64,000 nucleotides of DNA. Source: Microbacteriaceae bacterium (lineage in GTDB: Bacteria > Actinomycetota > Actinomycetes > Actinomycetales > Microbacteriaceae). The notes under the pieces are model-generated. The model saw only the letters and a list, made by a program, of their open reading frames with translations, was not told the origin of the DNA and searched no databases. Below, in pieces: positions 28,692 through 37,133 of the stretch (its first letter is position 1; each line of letters begins with the position of its first letter). The stretch spans positions 124,001 to 188,000 of the forward strand of contig SCRE01000005.1 in NCBI GenBank assembly GCA_004297935.1, read 5' to 3'. Position numbers and translations under genes: made by a program.

Positions 28692-29159
28692 ATGTTGAGA
28701 CCCGACCCGGGCACGGCCCCGCAACTGCTGCGCGCAGCACGCGAGGACGCGCAGCTGACCCAACGTGAACTCGCTCGGCGTTCCGGGGTGCAGCAGAGCC
28801 ACATCGCCGCCATCGAGTCTGGCACCCGGACGGTTTCCCCGGAACTGCTTGTCCGGTTGCTGCGTGCCGCGGACTACCGGCCCTCGGTCCCGCTGGAACG
28901 CGAGGCCCGGCGCATCCGAAACATCGCTGCCGAACGCGGCATCGGCAACGTCCGCGTATTCGGCTCCGCACTGCACGGCACAGACCGATTCGACAGCGAC
29001 CTGGACCTTCTGGTGGATGTCCCGCCGGGCGCCGCGCCGTTCGCGTTGGCCACCTTCGTCAGCCACGTTCAGGACCTGCTCGGGTTCCCCGTGGACGTGG
29101 TCGTCGATCGGGCGGGCGGGTTCGCCGACCGCATCCGTGCCGAGGCGGTGCCGCTGTGA
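28692..29159 (+). CDS. XRE-HTH / minimal nucleotidyltransferase fusion (MntA-type antitoxin)
   Basis: LTQRELARRSGVQQSHIAAIESGTRTVSPELL HTH; VFGSALHGTDRFDSDLDLLVDV (GSx10DxD) NTase motif. Confidence 0.9.
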   Translation: MLRPDPGTAPQLLRAAREDAQLTQRELARRSGVQQSHIAAIESGTRTVSPELLVRLLRAADYRPSVPLEREARRIRNIAAERGIGNVRVFGSALHGTDRFDSDLDLLVDVPPGAAPFALATFVSHVQDLLGFPVDVVVDRAGGFADRIRAEAVPL

Positions 29160-29545
29160 CCGAATGGCGCAAGCGGGACCGCCGCAAACCGTCTGGAGGC
29201 GCACAGGCGCACGCATCCGACGAAGAACTGTTCTCCACCGAGCTGGGCAAAATCCTTGGCCGTCTCCGCGGAGTCATCGACTCCGATCGTTCAGCGTTTT
29301 ACGACGGCTCCGAAACATACGATCACGCCAGCCTCGCCGTGATGCGTTTGGCCGCGATGCTCGAGGACTCCAGCCCGTTCACGAACCGCTTCGCCGCGCT
29401 CGACGACGAGGCGCGACGCGGCATCATCACCACCCGGAACATCATCAGCCACGTCGGGTACGCGTCCATGGACGACGAGATATTCTGGCGCACCGTTACC
29501 GTCGACGTTCCCGCCGCGTTGGGGAGCCTCGGCCTGCTCCGTTAG
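29156..29545 (+). CDS. HEPN-domain (HepT/DUF86-like) protein, putative toxin
   Basis: GTG start overlapping the MNT stop; RNIISHVGYASMDDEIFW (RX4H core). Confidence 0.85.
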   Translation: MTEWRKRDRRKPSGGAQAHASDEELFSTELGKILGRLRGVIDSDRSAFYDGSETYDHASLAVMRLAAMLEDSSPFTNRFAALDDEARRGIITTRNIISHVGYASMDDEIFWRTVTVDVPAALGSLGLLR

Positions 29546-29591
29546 TGAGCATGCTCGCGCGCGGCCACTCACCCGCAGCACTGTCCTCCGT

Positions 29592-29647
29592 GAGGTGCGG
29601 ACTTGTCCCGCTCACCCTCGGGACAAAGCGACACAAGTCCGTACCTC
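29592..29647. repeat. right flanking nested palindrome of MNT/HEPN cassette
   Basis: gaggtgcggacttgt ... acaagtccgtacctc inverted arms (one mismatch) with inner gtcccg...cgggac. Confidence 0.82.
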
Positions 29648-29673
29648 AACGGAACGGTGGGGGCTCGCATGCC

Positions 29674-30522
29674 CTACGCGGAGCGCTGGAAGCTGCGGAA
29701 CGCCAGCGTTGCAAGCCACGTCATCACAACGACGAGGGCGGCGAGCAGCCCGAGGTTGGCCAAGACTGCGCCCCAATCCGGCGTGCTCTGCATGGCCTGG
29801 CGGCCCGCCGCCACCGCCCACTGGAACGGGTTGAACCGAGCCACATTCGCCACCCACGCGGGCGAGAGTTTCGTGTTCATGATCGCCGACGACAGGAACA
29901 TCAGCGGCAGCGAGATCAGCTGCGAGACTCCGATCAGGGCTGTCTGCTGTCGCGCGAGCAGGGCGATCGCATTCGAGAACGCGGCGAATACGAAGGTCAG
30001 CAGCACGGCGGCAATCAGCACAATGAGGATGCCGCCGAGTCCGCCGGTGGAGCGGGCACCGGCCAGCCAGGCCACGCCGAGCACGATCAGCGTCTGCAGA
30101 ATCGTTAGCACGGCCTGATGCAGCATCGTCGCGATCACCAGGGAGACGCGTCGGACCGGCGAGGTGAGGAACCGATCCATCACGCCACGATCCATGTCGT
30201 TGATGAAGCTCGTGCCCGCCCAGGCGGAGCCGAACATCGCCATCATCATGACGATGCCGGGGGTCAGGAACTCCAGATAGCTGCCGCCGGCGCCGAACCC
30301 CGGGATGTCGATCACAGACCTGAAAAGTTGGCCGAACAAGAGCAGCCAGATGATCGGCTGGATCAGGTTCATGACCAGGAAGACCGGCATCCGCATGAAC
30401 TCGCGAAGTTGGCGCCCTGTCAGAATGATCGTGTGGGTGAAGAGCGCGCCGGCTCGCGGCTCGCGTGCCGTGCGAGCGGATGCCGGTGGCCAGCTCTGCT
30501 TGGGTGCGGTGATGGTGCTCAT
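29674..30522 (-). CDS. ABC-2 type transporter permease (DrrB-like)
   Basis: MSTITAPKQSWPP start; multi-TM, LVMNLIQPIIWLLLFGQLFRSV, FLTPGIVMMMAMFGSAWAGTSFINDMDRGVMDRFLTSPV. Confidence 0.9.
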   Translation of the reverse strand: MSTITAPKQSWPPASARTAREPRAGALFTHTIILTGRQLREFMRMPVFLVMNLIQPIIWLLLFGQLFRSVIDIPGFGAGGSYLEFLTPGIVMMMAMFGSAWAGTSFINDMDRGVMDRFLTSPVRRVSLVIATMLHQAVLTILQTLIVLGVAWLAGARSTGGLGGILIVLIAAVLLTFVFAAFSNAIALLARQQTALIGVSQLISLPLMFLSSAIMNTKLSPAWVANVARFNPFQWAVAAGRQAMQSTPDWGAVLANLGLLAALVVVMTWLATLAFRSFQRSA

Positions 30523-31547
30523 GCTGCATCCTCCTCGGAATCGCGCGACCGTGCGGTCGCAAATGAGTGCGCGTCCGTGAACGCGTGCCCGGTGTGCTTC
30601 AGATAGACGTCGTCGAGGCTGGGCCTGGCGACGGTGGCGGATGCGACGGAAAGCGCGGCGTCCTCGAGAGCGGCGAGCACGCGGGGCAGAGCCCTCGCGC
30701 CGACGTCGGCACGGGCTCGAACGGTGCTTCCGTTCGTGGTGCCGTCGCGCAAGATCCCGATTTCGGACAGCACGCGGAGCGCAGCGGCCGGGTCGGCATC
30801 CGGCGCGAGTTCGACGATCACGGTGTCGCCGCGCAGCGCGTTCTTCAACTCGTTCGGGGTGCCGTGCGCGACGACACACCCGTGATCGACGATCGCGAGC
30901 GTGTCGGCGAGACGGTCGGCCTCATCCAGGTAGTGGGTGGTGAGCAGAACGGTCATCTGCTCGATCCGTGCCATCGCCTCGAGCTCGATCCACATCTCCG
31001 TGCGCGCCTCCGGGTCGAGCCCGGTGGTCGGCTCGTCGAGGAACAGCACCTGCGGCCGGTGCATCAGACCGATCGCGACATCGAGCTTGCGCGCCATGCC
31101 ACCGGAGTAGGTCTTGACGAGGCGGGCCGCCGCATCCGTCAGCGAGAATCTGTCGAGCAATTCGGATGCCCGCGCTCGCGCCGCGCGCGCAGGCATGCCC
31201 TGAAGGCGCCCGGCGAGAACCAGGTTCTCCGCGCCGGAGGACATCGGGTCGGAGACCGGCTTCTGGGCGACGAATCCGATCGTGCGGCGCACCCGATCCG
31301 GATGCCGCGCCACGTCGATCCCGGCGACGGTAGCGCTACCCGAGTCGGCACGCGACAGCGTTGAGAGGATCTTCACGGTCGTCGACTTGCCGGCACCGTT
31401 CGGGCCGAGCAGACCGAAGATCGTGCCTGGCTCTGCCTCGAAGCTGAGGCCGTCGAGCGCTTTGACGCGTTGTTTGCCTCGGCCGCCCGGGTAGGTTTTG
31501 ATGAGCGAGTCGGCGATGAGCGCCGACCCGGATGTTGTGCGTGCCAT
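30519..31547 (-). CDS. ABC transporter ATP-binding protein (DrrA-like)
   Basis: GLLGPNGAGKSTTVKIL, YSGGMARKLDVAIGLMHRPQVLFLDEPTTGLDPEAR. Confidence 0.95.
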   Translation of the reverse strand: MARTTSGSALIADSLIKTYPGGRGKQRVKALDGLSFEAEPGTIFGLLGPNGAGKSTTVKILSTLSRADSGSATVAGIDVARHPDRVRRTIGFVAQKPVSDPMSSGAENLVLAGRLQGMPARAARARASELLDRFSLTDAAARLVKTYSGGMARKLDVAIGLMHRPQVLFLDEPTTGLDPEARTEMWIELEAMARIEQMTVLLTTHYLDEADRLADTLAIVDHGCVVAHGTPNELKNALRGDTVIVELAPDADPAAALRVLSEIGILRDGTTNGSTVRARADVGARALPRVLAALEDAALSVASATVARPSLDDVYLKHTGHAFTDAHSFATARSRDSEEDAA

Positions 31548-31771
31548 GACTGGCTCCTTCTGTTGTCAGGAGCCTCCGTTCGGTGAAAACATGCGCAACG
31601 ATAAACTGACGATGGGCCTTGAATCAGCTGTTGACGCAGTTCCCGCATGCGGGAGGCTTCAGGGTTTCGGTGGCCCGGATGTTCCAGCATCCGGGCTGCC
31701 GCGTGTTTTGAGTGTTGCAATGATGGTTGTGGCGGTATTTTGCAGAGGGCTCAGGCGGTCATCTCACGAGG

Positions 31772-32875
31772 TCATGGGCGGTCGCCCTTCTCGTCGCCGT
31801 GTACGGGTTCGGGAGCCGATTCGGTTGCCGTTTTGGGTTTTAGGGTGTCGGGATGTTGCGGCGCGGTGCCCGCCTTGTCAGCCCCGTTTTTGTCGGTCCC
31901 GCTTTTGTCGGTCCTGCTTTTGTCAGTGGGAAACAGCATCCGCGCGAGTACGAGGAAGAAGACGACGAGGCCGGCCAGCAGCGCGAGCCACGACCAGACG
32001 AACCCGACCACGATGCTCAGCACGATGAACGCGGCGAACGCGAGCATCCAGATGACGACCGTGTAGATGCCGAATCGCGCAGCCGCAACGGGGTCTTGCG
32101 AGAATCGGTCATCGGCCTGAGCTTGGCGTGCCAGCTCGCGCGCCCAGGGCTTCTTGCGGTTCGTCTGGGTGGCGCCGAGGAAGGCGAACAGTACGATCGC
32201 CGCAACGACTCCGAGCGCCGCGAACACGACCGCCCACACGGCGATCACGCCGAGTGCGATGAGCGCGCCGAGCTCCAGGCCGAAGATCGCAAGGAGCGTC
32301 GCCCAGAAGTATCCGCCTGCCCTGTTGCCGGGAACCGGATGGTTGGTCGTCGTTTCCTGCGTCAGCGAGAGCCCGACCATCCAGGCGACCCCGGTTGCGG
32401 CGATCCCGGCCATCAGGATGATAACCCCCGCGGGCAAGGCGAGCAGGCCGATTGCACCGAGAGTTGCAAGCAGCAGACCGACCGCCGTCGCGATGGCCGC
32501 GATGACGATGCCGACGACGAATGCCGGCTTGGGTCGCACTCGGTAAACCCGATAGGCCTCTTGCATGCGCGCCGAAGCGTGCGTATCTGACGATGTTCGC
32601 GCAGCACTGACGGCACGCTCGCCGATATGCTGACCGGCATCCCGGCGCGCTGTGTCATCGACCTCGGCGATCAACTCGCGGATGTCGCCGAGCTCGTCGA
32701 TCGCGCGCGTCGCCGCAGCCGGCGCATCCGTTCCGCTTGCGATCAGTTCGCTCACACGGGCGGACAGGTTGCTGCGGAGCTCTTCCTTGAGGTCTTGGAG
32801 TTCCAGAGTCATCGTGATCGCGCCGAAGGCCTCGTCGAGGTACCGGTGGATGTTCATGTTGTCGGCGGTGCTCAT
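31772..32875 (-). CDS. HAAS/DUF1700-like membrane protein
   Basis: NIHRYLDEAFGAITMTLELQDLKEELRSNLSARVSELIASG then several TM helices; overlaps padR stop. Confidence 0.7.
   Translation of the reverse strand: MSTADNMNIHRYLDEAFGAITMTLELQDLKEELRSNLSARVSELIASGTDAPAAATRAIDELGDIRELIAEVDDTARRDAGQHIGERAVSAARTSSDTHASARMQEAYRVYRVRPKPAFVVGIVIAAIATAVGLLLATLGAIGLLALPAGVIILMAGIAATGVAWMVGLSLTQETTTNHPVPGNRAGGYFWATLLAIFGLELGALIALGVIAVWAVVFAALGVVAAIVLFAFLGATQTNRKKPWARELARQAQADDRFSQDPVAAARFGIYTVVIWMLAFAAFIVLSIVVGFVWSWLALLAGLVVFFLVLARMLFPTDKSRTDKSGTDKNGADKAGTAPQHPDTLKPKTATESAPEPVHGDEKGDRP
31875..31926. repeat. 15-bp tandem repeat x ~3.5 in C-terminal tail (TDKxG units)
   Basis: ttgtcagccccgttt/ttgtcggtcccgctt/ttgtcggtcctgctt/ttgtcag. 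Confidence 0.88.
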
Positions 32876-33267
32876 CCGAGGTTGCCTTTCAGATTCAGAA
32901 GGGAGTTGATGATGCGCTGGGTGGCGGTCCAGTCCCGCACGTTCTGCGCATAGACGGCGCGACCGGCATCCGTGATGCGGTAGTACTTGCGGCGGCCGCC
33001 CTGGGTCTCGTCGCCCCAGTAGGCCTCGACGAGCCCGTCTTTGGCGAGCCGGCGGAATGTCGCGTAGAGCGTGGCTTCCTTGATTTCATAGTCGCCGCCG
33101 GTGGCATCCCGGATCGTTTTGTAGATCTCGTAGCCGTACTGGTCACAAGCGCGCAGGACGCCGAGCACGATCGTGTCGGTGTGCCCGCGGAGCAGGTCGG
33201 ACGCGAACGGCTCGGATCGTGTCGCTGCCGCCGCGGTCGGCGTCCCGTCACGGGTGTTCGGTGTCAT
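32872..33267 (-). CDS. PadR-family regulator
   Basis: DTIVLGVLRACDQYGYEIYKTIRDATGGDYEIKEATLYATFRRLAKDGLVEAYWGDETQGGRRKYYRITDAGR. Confidence 0.93.
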   Translation of the reverse strand: MTPNTRDGTPTAAAATRSEPFASDLLRGHTDTIVLGVLRACDQYGYEIYKTIRDATGGDYEIKEATLYATFRRLAKDGLVEAYWGDETQGGRRKYYRITDAGRAVYAQNVRDWTATQRIINSLLNLKGNLG

Positions 33268-33273
33268 GTAGAG

Positions 33274-33292
33274 TACTGTATCACGCACAGTA
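33274..33292. promoter_or_regulatory. candidate PadR autoregulatory operator TACTGT-N7-ACAGTA
   Basis: TACTGTATCACGCACAGTA just upstream of padR ATG. Confidence 0.6.
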
Positions 33293-33390
33293 TTGTAACA
33301 TCAACGCTAAAGTACAGGCCAATACCTGAGCCAACACGTGTCGGAACTGTGCGAGCGTATCTGTGACCCCGGGATGCGGCGCGCCCCGCA

Positions 33391-34620
33391 CTAGCCCGTG
33401 CGCGCGGCTGGAAGCCAGACATCCGAACCGAACGGGCGCAAACCCGCCTGGCCGGCATAGCCGAGGTGCCCGAGGCCGAAAATATCTTCGATACTGCGCA
33501 GCAGCGAATAGTGGTTGTACGGCACGCTGCTGGTCGCATCCGCACGCACGAACGGCGACAGGATGAGCGCCCCGATTCTGCCGCCGCCCTTGCCGCCGCC
33601 CGTGGCATGCTTCAGAGCAGCGACCGGACCACCCGGGTATGCCACGTTCGGCCCGGACGGTTCACGACAGCACGCACTGGAATCGCCGTCGGCCTCGTCG
33701 TTGACGATGATGAGCGCACCATCCGCACGGAATGCCGCCGAGGCCGTGATTCGCGGAACCCAGGTGCTCAGCCAGGCGTCCTCTGCGGCCGGCCCTCCTG
33801 GTTGGCCGACACACGTCGCATCATGACCGTCGTTGCACAGGCTGGGTGCGATGAACGAGAAGTTCGCCGTCGTCGCTGCCGAGGCCAGGTCGCCGGTCAG
33901 CTGCGGAAGCGGAACGACATTCTTCGCACAGGCCGGCGTATCGACCACGGATGCGAAGTACAGAAACGGATTGTGCCGCGCGGTGTAGGCATCCCCAGCC
34001 GCGGCTTTCTGTGTGCCGTCTGCCGAAAAAGACCCGAGCGACGGTTTGCCGCAGGTCGCTTGCTCTCGTCCGCTGAGATTGCCCATGTCTTCCAGGTAGC
34101 CTCGCCAGGTCAGGTGTGCGTCGCTGAGCTGGCCGACAAGGGTCGGCGTCCAGGCCGGGTAGACACACCCTGCGGACGCCTTCACCTGGCCGGCGGCGGT
34201 GCGTCGTGGGTTGATCATGTTGCGGTAGTGGCTGCAGTCGAGCTGGATGTCTTTGTTCGGTGCGACGCCGCCGATCATTGCCAGGTAGTTACCCAGACTG
34301 TAATGTGCCGTCGCATAGTACTGACTGAGCAGCGTGCCTTGTTTGCGCAGAGTCTGCGAGAGATACGCGTAGTTCGAACCGGCTCCGTAGGAAAGCGCAT
34401 AAGGCGAATTCTCCAGCACGATCAGGAAAACGTGGTGGATGGCCGACTGAGACTGCGGCACCGGAGTGGCGACGACAGTCTGTGTGTGGGTGGGAGCGGG
34501 CGGCAGAGTCGGTGCGCCCGGGGCATCCGATGAGGTGCAGCCGGTCAACAGCAGCGCGACAACGAGCGAGACCGATGCCGCGATGCGGACGCTCAGGCGG
34601 CGCATGCCCGCGTGCCCCAC
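33391..34620 (-). CDS. secreted/lipoprotein acid phosphatase-phospholipase C family (AcpA-like)
   Basis: Lipobox LLLTGCTSS; HHVFLIVLENSPYALSYG, ATAHYSLGNYLAMIGG, LIIVNDEADGDSS. Confidence 0.85.
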   Translation of the reverse strand: MGHAGMRRLSVRIAASVSLVVALLLTGCTSSDAPGAPTLPPAPTHTQTVVATPVPQSQSAIHHVFLIVLENSPYALSYGAGSNYAYLSQTLRKQGTLLSQYYATAHYSLGNYLAMIGGVAPNKDIQLDCSHYRNMINPRRTAAGQVKASAGCVYPAWTPTLVGQLSDAHLTWRGYLEDMGNLSGREQATCGKPSLGSFSADGTQKAAAGDAYTARHNPFLYFASVVDTPACAKNVVPLPQLTGDLASAATTANFSFIAPSLCNDGHDATCVGQPGGPAAEDAWLSTWVPRITASAAFRADGALIIVNDEADGDSSACCREPSGPNVAYPGGPVAALKHATGGGKGGGRIGALILSPFVRADATSSVPYNHYSLLRSIEDIFGLGHLGYAGQAGLRPFGSDVWLPAARTG

Positions 34621-34672
34621 GATCGACCGAGCGGTGCGAAAGACCCGATTCTGCGTTGCCGGAGCCAGGAAT

Positions 34673-35506
34673 TCATGTTCGAATATCCGAGGATGGTCGC
34701 TCGAATCGCTGGAGCGCGGTCACCGAAACGGAGGTGCGCGGATCGCTGGCTGCCCTGGCGGTGGGTTGCGGCAGAACGAGATTCTGGCCTGCGTCGCGAT
34801 CCGGCCAGATCAGTCGCCTCATGTCGACAGACGGCTCGGACCCGATCTGCTGACGCACGCGGGAGCGGAACGCGCTGTACGTATTCATCGCCTCCGCCTG
34901 ATTGCCCGCGGCCAGATAACTCCGGATCAACAGCCGTTCGGCACTCTCGCGCAGCGGTTCGATCGAGAGTGCGAGAGTCGCGGCCTCCGTCGCGGCATTG
35001 TAGAGCCCACGATCGAGGAAGTTCTCCGCCAATGCCTCCGCTGCGTTCAACCGCCGCAAGCGCAAGCGTTCCTGCCAGAACACGATCCAGTCGGTGTAGA
35101 TCCCCGGGAGGAGCTCGGCATCATCCAGCAGCCGCAACGATGCCAGAGAGTACGCCTCCGGCACATCCTCCTCGATCGCTGTGAGACAGTCGCGCACCGC
35201 GGCAAGGTCGACATTCACGCGCGGATCGAGCGAAACGGGATCATGTGTCTCGGACAGCAGTCCCGGGAACTGGTGAACCAGCTGCCAGATGCAGGAGCGC
35301 AGGCTGCCGGCGGCTTGGTCCTGTTGGCTGTCCGGCCACAGGAGTCCCGCAAGGTACGCCCGTGAGCGCCCGCCATGCAACGCAAGGATGCTGAGCAGAT
35401 TCTGCTGACGTGCGCTGACCGTGCGCGGAAGGCCGTTCCAGCACAACATCCAGGCACCCAGCAAGGTCAGGAACCACTGGCCCTGCTCCAACTCCTCACC
35501 GGACAT
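34673..35506 (-). CDS. SARP/AfsR-type regulator with BTAD domain
   Basis: LLSILALHGGRSRAYLAGLLWPDSQQDQAAGSLRSCIWQL; AALALSIEPLRESAERLLIRSYLAAGNQAEAMNTYSAFRSRVRQQIGSEPS-type BTAD. Confidence 0.85.
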   Translation of the reverse strand: MSGEELEQGQWFLTLLGAWMLCWNGLPRTVSARQQNLLSILALHGGRSRAYLAGLLWPDSQQDQAAGSLRSCIWQLVHQFPGLLSETHDPVSLDPRVNVDLAAVRDCLTAIEEDVPEAYSLASLRLLDDAELLPGIYTDWIVFWQERLRLRRLNAAEALAENFLDRGLYNAATEAATLALSIEPLRESAERLLIRSYLAAGNQAEAMNTYSAFRSRVRQQIGSEPSVDMRRLIWPDRDAGQNLVLPQPTARAASDPRTSVSVTALQRFERPSSDIRT

Positions 35507-35697
35507 GACTGGCCACCGCCCTAGCGCTCGCCACGCAACAGGCATTTGGGGGGTCGGGATGACGGCCGATACTGCGACGCGAGCACCGTTTGGGTTAAGT
35601 TATCGTCCCGTTCTGACGGCCTGTCAACAGTGAAATGAGAACTGTTCGGTTTTGTTGTCCGGTTTTCGCCGTCCGATTCCGCTGTCCGGCTCGCGCT

Positions 35698-35919
35698 TCA
35701 GGTTGCCCGGGTCCCTGCAACGGCCCAGTCGCGCACGACAGCAAGCAACTGCTCCAGACTGGTGGCATACTGCACGATCGGTTCCCCGGTGACGGCCGAC
35801 TCGAAGGTCAAGCGAGCGCGCAACTTGCCGCAATCGGACGCCGGGGCGATCAGCCGGATGACCATCGTTCCCGCTTGTATCGACTTCGTTGCGGCCGAGG
35901 CCGACTTTGGCATGCTCAT
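35698..35919 (-). CDS. possible small protein (73 aa), unknown
   Basis: Only sensible ORF in the SARP-GT2 gap; MVIRLIAPASDCGKLRARLTFESAVTGEPIVQYATSLEQLLAVVRDWAVAG. Confidence 0.35.
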   Translation of the reverse strand: MSMPKSASAATKSIQAGTMVIRLIAPASDCGKLRARLTFESAVTGEPIVQYATSLEQLLAVVRDWAVAGTRAT

Positions 35920-36302
35920 GTCCGCATCACCTTCGCAGTCGAATTCTCGGCATCAGCATGGCTGAGCGTATGGCCAACCACAAGGGATCTCAAGGGCATC
36001 CGACGCGTGGATATTGTCGCGGTAATACACGGATCACGGCCGTCCAACGCGGCAATGACGCGGCAACGACGCGGTCGTGATGCCGCGGTGACGAAGGCGT
36101 GATGCGGCGATCGCACCGCGGCGACGCCGTGATCACGGTGCTCTCACGCGGAGCTAACGGAGTCGCAACGCGTTGGGATGTTGACTGAGCTTTCGAACAC
36201 GTGGATCGTGCCGGCGATCGGGCGTTGCTCCCGCCGGTGCGATGCGGTTCAGGTACTGCCGAAGACACCGCATGCCGGCTGGCAAGAAGGGGGTCGCTGT
36301 CG

Positions 36303-37133
36303 ATGTCCATTCCGAACCTGGGTTCCGTCGATACGGCGGCTGGGCCGTCCGTGAGCGTGGTGATACCAACACTCAACGAAGCGAGGAACCTGCCGTGGGT
36401 GATCCGGCGCATCCCCGATTACGTCGATGAGGTCGTTCTCGTCGATGGCCGCTCGAGCGATCACACGGCTGACGTCGCACGCGCGCTGCGGCCGGATGTC
36501 GTGGTGGTCACCGAGTTGCACCCGGGCAAGGGCGCGGCGATTCGCGCGGGATTCTCTGAGGCGAGCGGCGAGATCCTCGTGATGTTGGATGCAGACGGCA
36601 GCATGGACCCGCAGGAAATCGGCTGGTTCGTGTCGCCGTTGCAGTATGACTTCGACTTCGTCAAAGGTTCCCGCTATGTCACGGGTGGCGGTTCAGAAGA
36701 CCTCACTCGCATGCGTGACGTCGGCAATAGGGCGCTGACCGCTCTGACCAACACCGTTTTCCACAGCAACTTCTCTGACCTCTGCTATGGCTATATCGCC
36801 CTGCGGCGTGAGTGCGTCGACGTTCTCGACCTCAGATCCGACGGCTTCGAGATCGAGACGGAACTGGTGGTGCACGCCGTGCTCGCCGGGCTGCGGATCG
36901 CGGAAGTTCCGAGCACCGAACTGTGCAGGATCTCCGGCCTGTCGAACTTGCACGCGGTGCGTGACGGCCTGCGGGTGGTGCGCATGCTCGGGCGAGCGTG
37001 GGCCAGTTGGGCGGCACCCAGTGGCGGTGCGCGCCCCGAGGCCGTGCGCAGGGTGCCGTACCGCTACCCGCAGCCGCGATACCCGCACGTTCCGACCGAG
37101 CCGGACACGCTCCTGCATCCGCGGGTGGTTTGA
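36303..37133 (+). CDS. family 2 glycosyltransferase (dolichol-phosphate mannosyltransferase-like)
   Basis: VSVVIPTLNEARNLPWVIRRIP, EILVMLDADGSMDPQEIGWFV. Confidence 0.93.
   Translation: MSIPNLGSVDTAAGPSVSVVIPTLNEARNLPWVIRRIPDYVDEVVLVDGRSSDHTADVARALRPDVVVVTELHPGKGAAIRAGFSEASGEILVMLDADGSMDPQEIGWFVSPLQYDFDFVKGSRYVTGGGSEDLTRMRDVGNRALTALTNTVFHSNFSDLCYGYIALRRECVDVLDLRSDGFEIETELVVHAVLAGLRIAEVPSTELCRISGLSNLHAVRDGLRVVRMLGRAWASWAAPSGGARPEAVRRVPYRYPQPRYPHVPTEPDTLLHPRVV

Noticed and set aside
28692-29545. MNT/HEPN pair as part of a larger defence island
   Set aside because: Neighbours are Lrp/bkd genes and an ABC-2 transporter; no restriction, CBASS, retron or nuclease genes are adjacent.
36000-36140. 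Iterated gcggcaatgacgcggcaacgacgcggtcgtgatg segment as an ori/iteron region
   Set aside because: Degenerate, no replication genes or DnaA boxes; likely noncoding low complexity, with only a 12-bp palindrome CCGTGATCACGG of note.
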